In this document: positions 14,534 to 23,519 of the stretch, in pieces | Layout: each line of letters starts with the position of its first letter | Position numbering within the stretch: the stretch's first letter is position 1 | DNA from: Flavobacterium tagetis | Lineage (GTDB): Bacteria; Bacteroidota; Bacteroidia; Flavobacteriales; Flavobacteriaceae | NCBI RefSeq assembly: GCF_016735615.1 | Contig: NZ_JAERSF010000001.1 | Location: 620,001 to 684,000, forward strand | Direction of reading: 5' to 3' | DNA length: 64,000 bases | Notes under the pieces: model-generated | The model's database searches: none | The model's input: the letters and a program-made list of their open reading frames with translations, nothing else | What the model was told of the DNA's origin: nothing | Position numbers and translations under genes: made by a program

Positions 14534-17077
14534 TTATTTTGCAGCTTCAACTTTTGCTAAAACCTCTTCTTCGGTTCCTTCAAAAACTTCTGTAGTTGTT
14601 TTACCATTTTCAGTTTTAGTAACAGTTCCAGTGGTTTTACCGTTGATATTTTTAACCTCAACTCGAACCGATTGTTTCTCATATTTACTAGTATCAAAAC
14701 AATCTGTTTTTTGGTATTTTCCAGTTTTGTCAAAGTGTGCTAAACATTTTGCCGTTTCTTCTTCAGAACAACCTTTTTCTTTGCACATTTTAATACATTC
14801 TTCTTTTGTCATTCCAGACATATCACCACATTTAGACATTCCTACATGCATTTCTGTTTTAGCACAGCAAGAAGCTTTTGCAGCAATATCTGACGGAGCG
14901 TGCCCTTCGCCCAAAATTGGCGCAATTACCAATCCGATCAAGCAAGTTAATTTGATTAAGATATTCATTGATGGCCCAGAAGTATCTTTAAATGGATCTC
15001 CAACTGTATCTCCTGTTACTGCTGCTTTGTGTGCATCAGAACCTTTATAAGTCATTTCTCCGTTGATCATAACTCCAGCCTCAAAAGATTTTTTAGCATT
15101 GTCCCAAGCACCTCCTGCATTGTTTTGAAAAACTGCCCAAAGAACTCCAGAAACCGTAACTCCAGCCATATACCCTCCTAACATTTCAGCGATTAATTGA
15201 TTGTTATCTGAGTAAACTAATTTTCCTAAAAGCACAATCAAGATTGGAAAACCGATCGTTAAAATCCCTGGAAGCATCATTTCACGCAAAGCAGCTTTTG
15301 TAGAAATTTCAACACATTTTCCATATTCTGGTTTTCCTGTCCCTTCCATAATTCCAGCAATTTCTTTGAACTGGCGACGAACTTCATACACCATATCCAT
15401 TGCCGCTTTTCCAACAGAATTCATCGCTAAAGCTGAGAAAACTACCGGAATCATTCCACCAACAAATAACATCGCTAAAACTGGTGCTTTAAAGATATTA
15501 ATTCCGTCAATTCCTGTGAAGGTAACATATGCTGCAAACAAGGCCAATGAAGTTAAAGCAGCAGAGGCAATTGCAAACCCTTTTCCTGTTGCTGCGGTTG
15601 TATTTCCTACTGAGTCTAAAATATCGGTTCTAGTACGAACCTCTTTTGGCAATTCGCTCATTTCTGCAATACCTCCAGCATTATCAGAAATTGGCCCAAA
15701 AGCATCGATTGCCAATTGCATTGCCGTTGTAGCCATCATGGCTGAAGCTGCCAAAGCTACTCCGTAGAATCCTGCTAAAGCATACGAAATCCAAATTGCC
15801 ACAGCAAACAATAATACAGTTGGGAAAGTCGAAATCATACCTGTTGCTAAACCTGCAATTACGTTTGTTCCTGCTCCTGTAGAAGATTTTTGAACAATGG
15901 CTAAAACTGGTTTTGTTCCTAATCCTGTATAATATTCTGTTACTGATGAAATAGCACCACCTACAACTAATCCTACCAATGTAGCGTAGAAAACACGCAT
16001 TGATGAAATCGCTTTAGAACCTTCTCCAAAAAAAGTCATTTGCATTGTTTCAGGAAGCATGTGCTGTACTAAGAAGAAACAAGCCACAGCTGTTAAAACA
16101 ATAGAAACCCAGTTCCCTATATTTAATGCTTTCTGTACTTGTGCTTCTTTAGCATTATCATCTGAGATCTTTACTAAAGTTGTTCCGATAATTGAAAATA
16201 AAATTCCGAAACCGGCAATAGCCATTGGAAGCAAAATTGGTCCAATTCCGCCAAAAGCATCATTGATACTTCCACCCATATCTTTTATCACATAGTTTCC
16301 AAGAACCATTGCAGCTAGAACAGTTGCCACATAAGAACCAAATAAATCGGCACCCATACCTGCAACGTCTCCCACGTTATCTCCCACGTTATCTGCAATT
16401 GTTGCTGGGTTACGAGGATCATCTTCTGGAATTCCAGCTTCAACTTTCCCAACTAAATCAGCTCCAACATCTGCTGCTTTTGTATAGATTCCACCGCCAA
16501 CTCTAGCAAATAAAGCAATAGATTCAGCTCCTAATGAAAATCCTGCAAGAGTTTCTAAGACAACCGTCATTGTATCGGTATCTTTCCAAACTCCTCCAGA
16601 AAATAAATGAAAGAAAATGATAAAAAATGATGTCAAACCTAAAACAGCCAAACCTGCTACACCTAATCCCATTACGGTTCCACCACCAAAAGAAACTTTT
16701 AAAGCCTGTGGTAAGCTAGTACGTGCTGCCTGAGTGGTTCTAACGTTTGTTTTTGTTGCTATTTTCATTCCCATATTTCCCGCTAAAGCAGAGAAAAATG
16801 CACCAAAAATAAATGCAATTACGATTAATAAATGTGTTTTTACTCCTGGAATAAAAGTAATTCCTGCCAAAGCTAAACTGGCAATAATTACAAAGATGGT
16901 TAATAGTTTGTATTCAGCTTTTAGAAAGGCTAAGGCTCCTTCGTAGATGTAATCTGAAATCTCTTTCATCTTACCGTCTCCAGCATCTTGTTTTAAAACC
17001 CAAGTCCTTTTTATTCCCATGAAAAGTAATCCTAAAACTGCCATAATAATCGGCAGGTAAATCATAAATGCATTCAT
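14534..17077 (-). CDS. hppA: K+-dependent membrane-bound ion-pumping pyrophosphatase with Cys-rich C-terminal extension
   Basis: An integral inner-membrane pyrophosphatase that couples PPi hydrolysis to H+ or Na+ export. Catalytic loops are present: GGGIYTKAADVGADLVGK, DDPRNPATIADNVGDNVGD, DAFGPISDNAGG and GDTVGDPFKDTSGPSMN. GNTTAATGKG carries Ala where K+-independent enzymes have Lys, so the enzyme should be K+-dependent. The ion cannot be assigned safely; I recall an F. johnsoniae relative being described as an H+ pump. Oddly, about 114 residues follow the last membrane segment (from about residue 734). They hold 8 Cys in the first 60 positions and then a Thr/Glu/Val-rich beta-like tail. 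The soluble pyrophosphatase gene lies directly upstream. Confidence 0.96.
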   Translation of the reverse strand: MNAFMIYLPIIMAVLGLLFMGIKRTWVLKQDAGDGKMKEISDYIYEGALAFLKAEYKLLTIFVIIASLALAGITFIPGVKTHLLIVIAFIFGAFFSALAGNMGMKIATKTNVRTTQAARTSLPQALKVSFGGGTVMGLGVAGLAVLGLTSFFIIFFHLFSGGVWKDTDTMTVVLETLAGFSLGAESIALFARVGGGIYTKAADVGADLVGKVEAGIPEDDPRNPATIADNVGDNVGDVAGMGADLFGSYVATVLAAMVLGNYVIKDMGGSINDAFGGIGPILLPMAIAGFGILFSIIGTTLVKISDDNAKEAQVQKALNIGNWVSIVLTAVACFFLVQHMLPETMQMTFFGEGSKAISSMRVFYATLVGLVVGGAISSVTEYYTGLGTKPVLAIVQKSSTGAGTNVIAGLATGMISTFPTVLLFAVAIWISYALAGFYGVALAASAMMATTAMQLAIDAFGPISDNAGGIAEMSELPKEVRTRTDILDSVGNTTAATGKGFAIASAALTSLALFAAYVTFTGIDGINIFKAPVLAMLFVGGMIPVVFSALAMNSVGKAAMDMVYEVRRQFKEIAGIMEGTGKPEYGKCVEISTKAALREMMLPGILTIGFPILIVLLGKLVYSDNNQLIAEMLGGYMAGVTVSGVLWAVFQNNAGGAWDNAKKSFEAGVMINGEMTYKGSDAHKAAVTGDTVGDPFKDTSGPSMNILIKLTCLIGLVIAPILGEGHAPSDIAAKASCCAKTEMHVGMSKCGDMSGMTKEECIKMCKEKGCSEEETAKCLAHFDKTGKYQKTDCFDTSKYEKQSVRVEVKNINGKTTGTVTKTENGKTTTEVFEGTEEEVLAKVEAAK

Positions 17078-17132
17078 AATATTTTAATGGTTTTGGTTAA
17101 TAGTCAACAATCTAACTAAAACGAATTTAAAC

Positions 17133-17169
17133 AAAAAAGCAATACTCCTGACGGCAGTATTGCTTTTTT
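17133..17169 (-). terminator. Terminator between ppa and hppA
   Basis: 14-bp arms (17133-17146 and 17156-17169, aaaaaagcaatact/agtattgctttttt) with a 9-nt loop. On the minus strand it ends the ppa transcript, so hppA is transcribed separately. Confidence 0.85.
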
Positions 17170-17190
17170 TATATTAGAATACGGTTAAAA

Positions 17191-17721
17191 TTATTTAATG
17201 CTAAATAATCCTGCTGGTTTATTTTCAATATCATCAAAACGCTTTGTACACTCAGCGATAATATCGTAAGCTTCTTTAACATCTCCCCATCCTTCTACAT
17301 CTACTTTTTTGTTTTCAAGATCTTTGTAAACTTGGAAAAAGTGCTCGATTTCTTTTACTAAGTGCGGATTGATATCAGAAAGGTCATTTAATGAATTCCA
17401 GATTGGATCTGAAACTGGTACACAAATAATTTTCTCGTCTGGTCCTTTGTCATCTGCCATGTGGAAAACACCGATTGGCTTAACCTCCATTACACATCCA
17501 GGGAAAGTTGGTTCGTTTACCAAAACTAATACGTCAAGAGGATCACCATCTAAAGCTAAAGTTTCTGGAATAAATCCGTAATCAGCTGGGTACATCATTG
17601 AAGAGAATAACATTCTGTCGAAACGCATTCTTTTAATTTCAAAATCGTACTCGTATTTATTTCTGCTTCCTCTTGGTATTTCGATCAATACATCGAAAGT
17701 CGTTAATTTGTCTGCGGTCAT
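17191..17721 (-). CDS. ppa: Soluble inorganic pyrophosphatase (family I)
   Basis: Cytosolic Mg2+-dependent enzyme that hydrolyses PPi to phosphate. The 176-residue length is normal. Visible signatures are IPRGSRNKYEYD, the family I active-site run DGDPLDVLVLV (three Asp for metals) and KVDVEGWGDVKEA with Lys/Tyr residues. A -7 element lies 34 bases upstream (TATTTTTG, 17762-17755). It sits beside the membrane pyrophosphatase, giving the cell an energy-wasting and an energy-conserving route for PPi side by side. Confidence 0.96.
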   Translation of the reverse strand: MTADKLTTFDVLIEIPRGSRNKYEYDFEIKRMRFDRMLFSSMMYPADYGFIPETLALDGDPLDVLVLVNEPTFPGCVMEVKPIGVFHMADDKGPDEKIICVPVSDPIWNSLNDLSDINPHLVKEIEHFFQVYKDLENKKVDVEGWGDVKEAYDIIAECTKRFDDIENKPAGLFSIK

Positions 17722-17754
17722 TTTTGTTTTTTATTGTTTCTATAATTTCGGTTG

Positions 17755-17762
17755 CAAAAATA
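17755..17762 (-). promoter_or_regulatory. ppa -7 promoter element
   Basis: Minus-strand TATTTTTG, a match to TAnnTTTG, about 34 bases before the ppa ATG. Confidence 0.5.
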
Positions 17763-17832
17763 ACTAAAGAATCTAGTTTTACAATAAAAAACAAGGTTAA
17801 ATTATCCTCATTAGAGTTTAAAAAACAAGCAT

Positions 17833-18432
17833 TTAATAGCTAATTGTTCTATTTCTTTTTTTCAAGTAATAATGCCAGAGTAAATAGGTCGCATAAGAAC
17901 GATACGGACTCCATTGTTCAGCATGAATTTCCATTTCTTGTTTATCATGAATATTCAACAATTCCTTGATTGTATTTATGACTGCTATATCTCCTAACGG
18001 GATTAAATCGGGTTCTTCAAGACAGAACATCAGATAAATATCTATTGTCCAATTGCCTATTCCTTTTAATTTAATTAGCTCTTCGCGAACTTGTTTTGCA
18101 GATTTTGAAGCTAAACTTTCGATATCTAATTCTTTGTTTAAAACCGCTTCCGCTAAAACTTTGATATATCTTGTTTTCTGACGGCTTACTCCAAGATTTC
18201 GAAATTCTTCATCAGACAAAACCGCCATGTTTTCAGGATTACAAGTTGTAAAAGCTTTAATTTTTAAGAATGTGGTTTTCGCCGAATCTATAGAAACCTG
18301 CTGCTCAAGAATTAATAAAACCAAAGTTTCAAAACCTGGAGGACGTCTAGGGATTGGTGGCAATCCATACTTTTCTATGATTTCTAGAAATATTGAATTT
18401 TTAGAGGAAAGGAAATCTATGGCTTCTTGCAT
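17833..18432 (-). CDS. DNA-3-methyladenine glycosylase II-like protein (HhH-GPD)
   Basis: Base-excision repair glycosylase of the AlkA type, 199 residues. The helix-hairpin-helix is LKGIGNWTIDIYL (residues 122-134), followed by the Gly/Pro loop and the catalytic Asp148 in IPLGDIAV. LEQQVSIDSAK at 42-52 is the conserved helix of the family. It is shorter than E. coli AlkA (282) because it lacks the N-terminal TBP-like domain, as in many bacterial AlkA-type enzymes. No iron-sulfur Cys cluster is present, which argues against endonuclease III or MutY. Confidence 0.85.
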   Translation of the reverse strand: MQEAIDFLSSKNSIFLEIIEKYGLPPIPRRPPGFETLVLLILEQQVSIDSAKTTFLKIKAFTTCNPENMAVLSDEEFRNLGVSRQKTRYIKVLAEAVLNKELDIESLASKSAKQVREELIKLKGIGNWTIDIYLMFCLEEPDLIPLGDIAVINTIKELLNIHDKQEMEIHAEQWSPYRSYATYLLWHYYLKKRNRTISY

Positions 18433-18483
18433 GATTATAGTTTTCGAAAGTAAATCAAATTTAAGAAAAATGGAGTTAGTTCT

Positions 18484-18560
18484 CGCAAAGTCGCTAAGTC
18501 GCTAAGTTTTTTTTATCTCTCGCAGATTTTGCAGATTAAGCAGATAAAAATCTGATCTCG
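18484..18560. repeat. Flavobacterial intergenic repeat words (gcaaag / gctaag / gcagat)
   Basis: Between two same-strand genes the sequence repeats short words: cgcaaag then tcgctaag twice, followed by cgcagattttgcagattaagcagat. It resembles the larger repeat at 62557-62784. No ORF is evident. Confidence 0.55.
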
Positions 18561-18588
18561 AATCTCAATGATTATTGAAAGCTAGAAA

Positions 18589-18621
18589 CAAAAAAAAACG
18601 CAAAGATTTAAAACCTTTGCG
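18589..18621 (-). terminator. Terminator of the DUF5686 gene
   Basis: Arms CGCAAAG/CTTTGCG (18599-18605 and 18615-18621) are followed on the minus strand by about nine U. The stem is made of the same gcaaag word as the neighbouring repeat. Confidence 0.65.
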
Positions 18622-18648
18622 ACTTTGTAACTTTGAGCCTTTGCATCT

Positions 18649-21150
18649 TTAAAAATAAAATCCGAAAGATCCTTTTACTGCAAATTTATGAGCATCAGGC
18701 ATATCTAAGTAATTTCCTCTCCAAGAAAAATCAATACGGAAGACTTTAAAAATGTTTCCAATACCAGCATGATATTCATAATACACTTTTTCAGGAGCAT
18801 TATAAGGCAATCCAGAAGCATTTATGGCACGATTGGCATCAGAAATTGTTCCGTGGACAGCTCTAACTCCAATATATTCTCTCCAATTCAGTTTTCTCAT
18901 GAAAGGAATTCTAGCGAACAATCTTCCTCCAAAATCATGATTCCATTGTAGGGTTGTATATTGATCCGTTACGAATTCGTAGAAATTCAGGTTACTGAAT
19001 GTATTTTCAATTGTAAAATAAGTCTGGTTACCAGGAATTACACTCATCAAACCTAACGGAATTGTACCGAATGTTTTTCCTGTTTCAACTGTAATATTTG
19101 TTCTTCCTAAGGGACCAATAATAATTGGCTGTCTATAGAAAACTTGAATTTTTTCGTAAGCAAAATCGCTGTCAAAAACGCCTTTTAATCCATAACTGAA
19201 ATTCACAAAGAAATGACTAAAAGGACTATCAACTAAATCTCTTTCTACGCCATAACCAATAGTTTTTCTGTTTGGCATAAACTCAAACTGAATGTTTGCC
19301 TCAGATTGTTTTACCATGCTTTCGACAACTCCAGCTGGATTTTCCGCGGTTGGTAAAGTTGTATAATAATCTAAACTAAATGTCTTAGAAGCCGATTCTA
19401 ATGTTCGATATGAAAGTCCAGCTGAGACAATAAAATTCTTTTTAGGCTCCATTTCAACAGAAACATTACTTAAATTGATATTGGTCAATTTTCCGTTGCT
19501 TCCGGTCGTGAACAATGCCGAAGATGCAAAACTTCGCCCTAAAACATCATTTGTAGTGGTTAAACTTGCACCAATCTGCTCAATGTCGCGCCTATTTCCA
19601 CCAGAAATAATAACTCGGTTTTTCTTGTCAACCATCCATTTTCCAGAAACACCATATTTGAATTTATTATCATCAAATCCATATGCTGTATAAGCCTGAA
19701 TACGCCATGGATCGTTTGGTCCGAAATAAGTTCTTCCACCTACCCTTAACCTTATACCTTCAACTTCATTGTATCCGAAAGTTGAGAAAATTGGTCCGTA
19801 ATCGAAGTTTTTAAATTCAATGTAACCGCTTCCTAAAATCGAGACGAGATTATACAGCTGCTTAAATCGCTTGACGGTTTGCAATGTATCGAGCATCTTA
19901 TAAATTCCCTGCTCGTCTTTATTTAATTTTTCAAAACGATTTTCTTCCCAGAATTCAGGCGGTCGGTCGTAAACGGCATTGTCTATAAAATTGACTTCTT
20001 CTTTATAGAATTTCTCAGGTTTCTGAATGTTGAATTTATGATTTCGGTATAAAGTCGTTCTTTTTCCATAAACTCCTTTCGATTTTTCTTTCTTGTTTAA
20101 AGCAAAATCAGACATCATATAATCACGGGTCAAAAGGAAAACAGAATCGTTTTCAACCTCAAATTCCTGTTCGATATAAATATCTTTTACCCAGTTAATA
20201 TTGGCACTTTTTGTAACACCCATATTAATTTTCTTGATGGCAAAAGTGGTGTCATTAACCCAAAAATCTCCTTTAAAAGTCAATTCGTTTTTACGTCTCG
20301 GATAGAAAACAATATTATAACACCATTTTTTATCGACAAATGCGCTGTCTTTTAGGACATAATTGTAAACATCGATTCCCGTTCTCGAAAGTGGACTCGT
20401 AAAACTTTTATCAAAAAATTTAAGATGATTGTCGTAAATATTATACTCAGAATAAAGATCTTTTACAAAAGATAAAATCTGCTGGTTTCCGTTAAAACCA
20501 GACATTTTATTTCCAGTTAGATTTTCTTTTACCTTTTTTAGTTTGTTGTCACCATAAACATCATAAACCGATTCGTTTATAAAAATTGGCAAATAAGTTT
20601 TCCCTGTAACATCTGAAGTATCAACGTGATTAAAGATAAACTCCATTCCTTTAAAAAGCTTATTCTTCATGAATGCACTATCAATAGTGTTCATGTCAAA
20701 TTCTACTTTTTCGTACTTCTGCATTTGATATTGATTAAATAGGTATAATCCGTTTTTACGTTTTCTTTCCCAGATTTTTCTCAAAATATCCAATGCCGGA
20801 TTATTCTTCTTAGAAGTTTTTCCAGTATAAATTACAACTTCGTTAAGCACTTGCTCTTCGAACAAAACAATTTTAAAATTATAATTAACTGCTTTATCTA
20901 AAGGAACTTCTTTATCCGAAAATCCTGCTGAAGTAACCAAAAGCGCAGTATAGGTATTTGGTGATTCTAAATAAAAACGACCATCTTCATTTGAAACAAT
21001 CCCAATATTTGAACCTTTAAATACCACATTTGCAAAAGGTATCGGCTGATTGGTTTTGTCCAAAACAATTCCACTCACCTTAGTTTGTGCAGTAGCGACA
21101 TTCGCAAAAGCAAATAAAAAATATAAGAGAAGTAGAGTTAATTTGTTCAT
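18649..21150 (-). CDS. DUF5686 and carboxypeptidase-regulatory-like domain outer membrane protein
   Basis: An 833-residue protein with a signal peptide (residues 1-21, ending TATAQ). A carboxypeptidase-D-like beta domain lies at about 22-100 (VSGIVLDKTNQPIPFANVVFKGSNIGIVSNEDGRFYLES). The DUF5686 region follows and the C-terminal half reads as a beta barrel ending in KGSFGFYF. DUF5686 proteins are Bacteroidota outer-membrane proteins of unknown role. The gene is monocistronic, bounded by terminators on both sides. Confidence 0.88.
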   Translation of the reverse strand: MNKLTLLLLYFLFAFANVATAQTKVSGIVLDKTNQPIPFANVVFKGSNIGIVSNEDGRFYLESPNTYTALLVTSAGFSDKEVPLDKAVNYNFKIVLFEEQVLNEVVIYTGKTSKKNNPALDILRKIWERKRKNGLYLFNQYQMQKYEKVEFDMNTIDSAFMKNKLFKGMEFIFNHVDTSDVTGKTYLPIFINESVYDVYGDNKLKKVKENLTGNKMSGFNGNQQILSFVKDLYSEYNIYDNHLKFFDKSFTSPLSRTGIDVYNYVLKDSAFVDKKWCYNIVFYPRRKNELTFKGDFWVNDTTFAIKKINMGVTKSANINWVKDIYIEQEFEVENDSVFLLTRDYMMSDFALNKKEKSKGVYGKRTTLYRNHKFNIQKPEKFYKEEVNFIDNAVYDRPPEFWEENRFEKLNKDEQGIYKMLDTLQTVKRFKQLYNLVSILGSGYIEFKNFDYGPIFSTFGYNEVEGIRLRVGGRTYFGPNDPWRIQAYTAYGFDDNKFKYGVSGKWMVDKKNRVIISGGNRRDIEQIGASLTTTNDVLGRSFASSALFTTGSNGKLTNINLSNVSVEMEPKKNFIVSAGLSYRTLESASKTFSLDYYTTLPTAENPAGVVESMVKQSEANIQFEFMPNRKTIGYGVERDLVDSPFSHFFVNFSYGLKGVFDSDFAYEKIQVFYRQPIIIGPLGRTNITVETGKTFGTIPLGLMSVIPGNQTYFTIENTFSNLNFYEFVTDQYTTLQWNHDFGGRLFARIPFMRKLNWREYIGVRAVHGTISDANRAINASGLPYNAPEKVYYEYHAGIGNIFKVFRIDFSWRGNYLDMPDAHKFAVKGSFGFYF

Positions 21151-21154
21151 TATA

Positions 21155-21198
21155 AAGTAAAAAAAAACTTCACCAATCCATGTTGTCTGATGAAGTTT
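21155..21198 (-). terminator. pdhB terminator
   Basis: Arms aaacttca/tgaagttt (21165-21172 and 21191-21198) with an 18-nt loop, followed on the minus strand by a long U-run. Confidence 0.7.
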
Positions 21199-21219
21199 TA
21201 TGAGTATTTTGTATTTGTA

Positions 21220-22197
21220 TTATTTGTATAATACTTTTTTAACTGCTTTTACTACATCACCTGCATTTGGCAACCAGTCTTTAAGCAATACTGGAGAATA
21301 CGGTGCAGGAGTGTCTGCTGTTGTAATACGTTGAATTGGCGCATCAAGGAAGTCGAATGCTTGTTCTTGAACGATATAAGAGATTTCAGAAGAAAGGCTG
21401 GCAACTGGCCAAGCTTCTTCAAGAATTACTAAACGGTTTGTTTTTTTAACCGATTTTAAGATAGCATCTTTGTCCATTGGACGAACTGTTCTTAAATCGA
21501 TAATCTCACAAGAAATACCTTCTTTTGCTAATTCATCAGCAGCGATAAAAGCTTCTTTGATGATTTTTCCGAATGAAACGATAGTTACATCTGTTCCTTC
21601 ACGTTTAACATCAGCAACACCTAGAGGAATTGTGTATTCTCCGTCTGGCACTTCACCTTTGTCTCCATACATTTGCTCAGATTCCATGAAAATAACTGGA
21701 TCGTTATCACGAATAGCTGATTTTAAAAGTCCTTTTGCATCATAAGGAGTTGAAGGAACTACAACTTTTAAACCTGGAGTATTAGCAAACCAGTTTTCTA
21801 AAGCTTGTGAGTGAGTAGCTCCTAATTGACCAGCAGAGGCTGTTGGTCCGCGGAAAACGATAGGCACATTAAACTGTCCTCCTGTCATTTGACGCATTTT
21901 AGCAGCGTTATTTATAATTTGATCAATACCAACTAAACAGAAGTTGAATGTCATATATTCTACAATAGGGCGGTTTCCGTTCATTGCAGAACCTACTGCA
22001 ATTCCTGAAAATCCAAGCTCAGCAATTGGAGTATCGATTACTCTTTTTTCACCAAACTCAGCAAGCATTCCTTTAGAAGCTTTGTAAGCTCCATTGTATT
22101 CTGCAACCTCTTCTCCCATTAAATATATGGATTCATCGCGACGCATTTCTTCGCTCATCGCTTCACAAATGGCCTCTCTAAATTGTATTGTTCTCAT
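21220..22197 (-). CDS. pdhB: Pyruvate dehydrogenase E1 component subunit beta
   Basis: Beta subunit of the heterotetrameric E1 of the pyruvate dehydrogenase complex, which decarboxylates pyruvate with thiamine diphosphate. The 325-residue length is normal. MGEEVAEYNGAYKASKGML (residues 27-45) contains the conserved Glu that activates the cofactor. DTPIAELGFSGIAVG and the transketolase C-terminal domain (from about residue 195) are intact. Neither the E1-alpha nor the E2 gene is in the window, so in this organism pdhB is apparently transcribed alone. A 2-oxoisovalerate dehydrogenase beta subunit is the closest alternative. Confidence 0.9.
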   Translation of the reverse strand: MRTIQFREAICEAMSEEMRRDESIYLMGEEVAEYNGAYKASKGMLAEFGEKRVIDTPIAELGFSGIAVGSAMNGNRPIVEYMTFNFCLVGIDQIINNAAKMRQMTGGQFNVPIVFRGPTASAGQLGATHSQALENWFANTPGLKVVVPSTPYDAKGLLKSAIRDNDPVIFMESEQMYGDKGEVPDGEYTIPLGVADVKREGTDVTIVSFGKIIKEAFIAADELAKEGISCEIIDLRTVRPMDKDAILKSVKKTNRLVILEEAWPVASLSSEISYIVQEQAFDFLDAPIQRITTADTPAPYSPVLLKDWLPNAGDVVKAVKKVLYK

Positions 22198-22697
22198 ATT
22201 TTATATTGTATGTTGAATTTTCTGAAGAGCAAAAATAAATATTTTAAATAACTTAAATGCAAAAATTGAATTTAAAATCGCATGAACTTCTATCTGTTCT
22301 CAGGTTTTAACTTTTTAAACTTTATTGTGATATTTACGAAATCGATATAATAACGTATAATTCACACTTAAACTTACTTAAAACATTTTCAGACAAACTT
22401 CTATCGATTTGTTTAATTCTTGTTTCTCCAAAATTCATTCATCTAAACGTAAAAAACAAAAAATTAGTATTTATCAGACAAAATTAATTTGCTTTCAGAC
22501 TGATGGTTATTGCAAAATTCCTAACAATCAGACAAAATCAATGTTTTTTATTTTTTAGATTCCGATGAAATCCATTCAAAACTACAGAATCAGCGAAATC
22601 GTAATAGTTTTAAAAAATATTATGCATGCATAGTATAATTATTCCAAATTAAATTCTAAATTTGTAAAAGCATATTATAAATTCAAAATATATACTT
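22198..22697. other. Divergent promoter region between pdhB and etfB
   Basis: About 500 bases with no convincing ORF. Leftward, TATTTTTG lies at 22237-22230 on the minus strand, about 33 bases before pdhB. Rightward, TAAATTTG lies at 22657-22664, 33 bases before etfB. The word TCAGACAAA occurs three times on the plus strand (22389, 22474, 22528) and a partial copy is at 22495. They could be binding sites, but nothing identifies the protein. Confidence 0.5.
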
Positions 22698-23444
22698 ATG
22701 AAAATACTAGTTTGCATCAGCCATGTGCCTGATACTACTTCAAAAATCAACTTTACCAATGGTGATTCAGAATTTGACACTAATGGTGTACAATATGTAA
22801 TTAACCCTAACGACGAATTCGGTCTTACACGCGCTATATGGTTTCAAGAACAACAAGGAGCAAATGTAACGGTTGTAAACGTCGGAGGTCCTGATACTGA
22901 ACCAACTTTACGTAAAGCTTTGGCAATTGGAGCAAACGAAGCAATTCGTGTAAACGCAAACCCAACTGATGGTTTCTTCGTTGCAAAACAATTAGCAGAA
23001 GTAATTAAAAACGGTGGTTATGATTTAGTAATTGCTGGTAAAGAATCTTTGGATTACAACGGAGGAATGGTTCCTGGAATGATTGCTGGAATCTTAGGAC
23101 ACAACTTCTTAAACTCTTGTACGGCTTTAACTGTTGACGGAAACAATGTAAAAGCTGTTCGTGAAATTGATGGTGGAAAAGAAACTGTAAGCACTACTCT
23201 TCCTTTAATCATTGGAGGTCAAAAAGGTCTTGTTGAGGAAAAAGATTTACGTATCCCGAACATGAGAGGAATTATGACTGCAAGAACAAAAGCGCTTACT
23301 ATTCTTGAGCCAGTTGATGCAGCTGTAAATACAAAAGCGGTAAAATTTGAAAAACCAGCTCCAAAATCAGCAGTAAAATTAGTTTCTGCAGATAATTTAG
23401 ATGAGTTAATCAATTTATTACACAACGAAGCGAAAGTAATCTAG
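22698..23444 (+). CDS. etfB: Electron transfer flavoprotein subunit beta
   Basis: Beta subunit of ETF, which carries electrons from acyl-CoA and other flavin dehydrogenases to the quinone pool through ETF-QO. The 248-residue product starts MKILVCISHVPDTTSKI and holds the AMP-binding GLTRAIWFQEQ region and the recognition-type loop KAVREIDGGKETVSTTLPLIIGGQKGLVE near residues 150-178. It is followed by etfA after 75 bases, with repeat-like words in between. An unlinked beta-oxidation source is likely. Confidence 0.95.
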   Translation: MKILVCISHVPDTTSKINFTNGDSEFDTNGVQYVINPNDEFGLTRAIWFQEQQGANVTVVNVGGPDTEPTLRKALAIGANEAIRVNANPTDGFFVAKQLAEVIKNGGYDLVIAGKESLDYNGGMVPGMIAGILGHNFLNSCTALTVDGNNVKAVREIDGGKETVSTTLPLIIGGQKGLVEEKDLRIPNMRGIMTARTKALTILEPVDAAVNTKAVKFEKPAPKSAVKLVSADNLDELINLLHNEAKVI

Positions 23445-23445
23445 T

Positions 23446-23510
23446 ATTCAGTTATCAGTTTTTAGTGTTCAGTTTAAAACCTGAAACCTGAAACTAAATA
23501 ACCTTTAAAC
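23446..23510. repeat. ttcagt-word intergenic repeat between etfB and etfA
   Basis: The spacer is a chain of near-repeats (tattcagttatcag, gtgttcag, then cctgaaacctgaaact). The two halves are loosely inverted: ttcagttt against aacctgaa. It resembles the spacer at 34136-34235. Confidence 0.5.
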
Positions 23511-23519
23511 AAAAACATT

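Noticed and set aside
14478..15050. 190-codon plus-strand frame opposite hppA
   Set aside because: It lies antisense to the strongly conserved pyrophosphatase; its translation has no domain and it starts in the terminator. A shadow frame.
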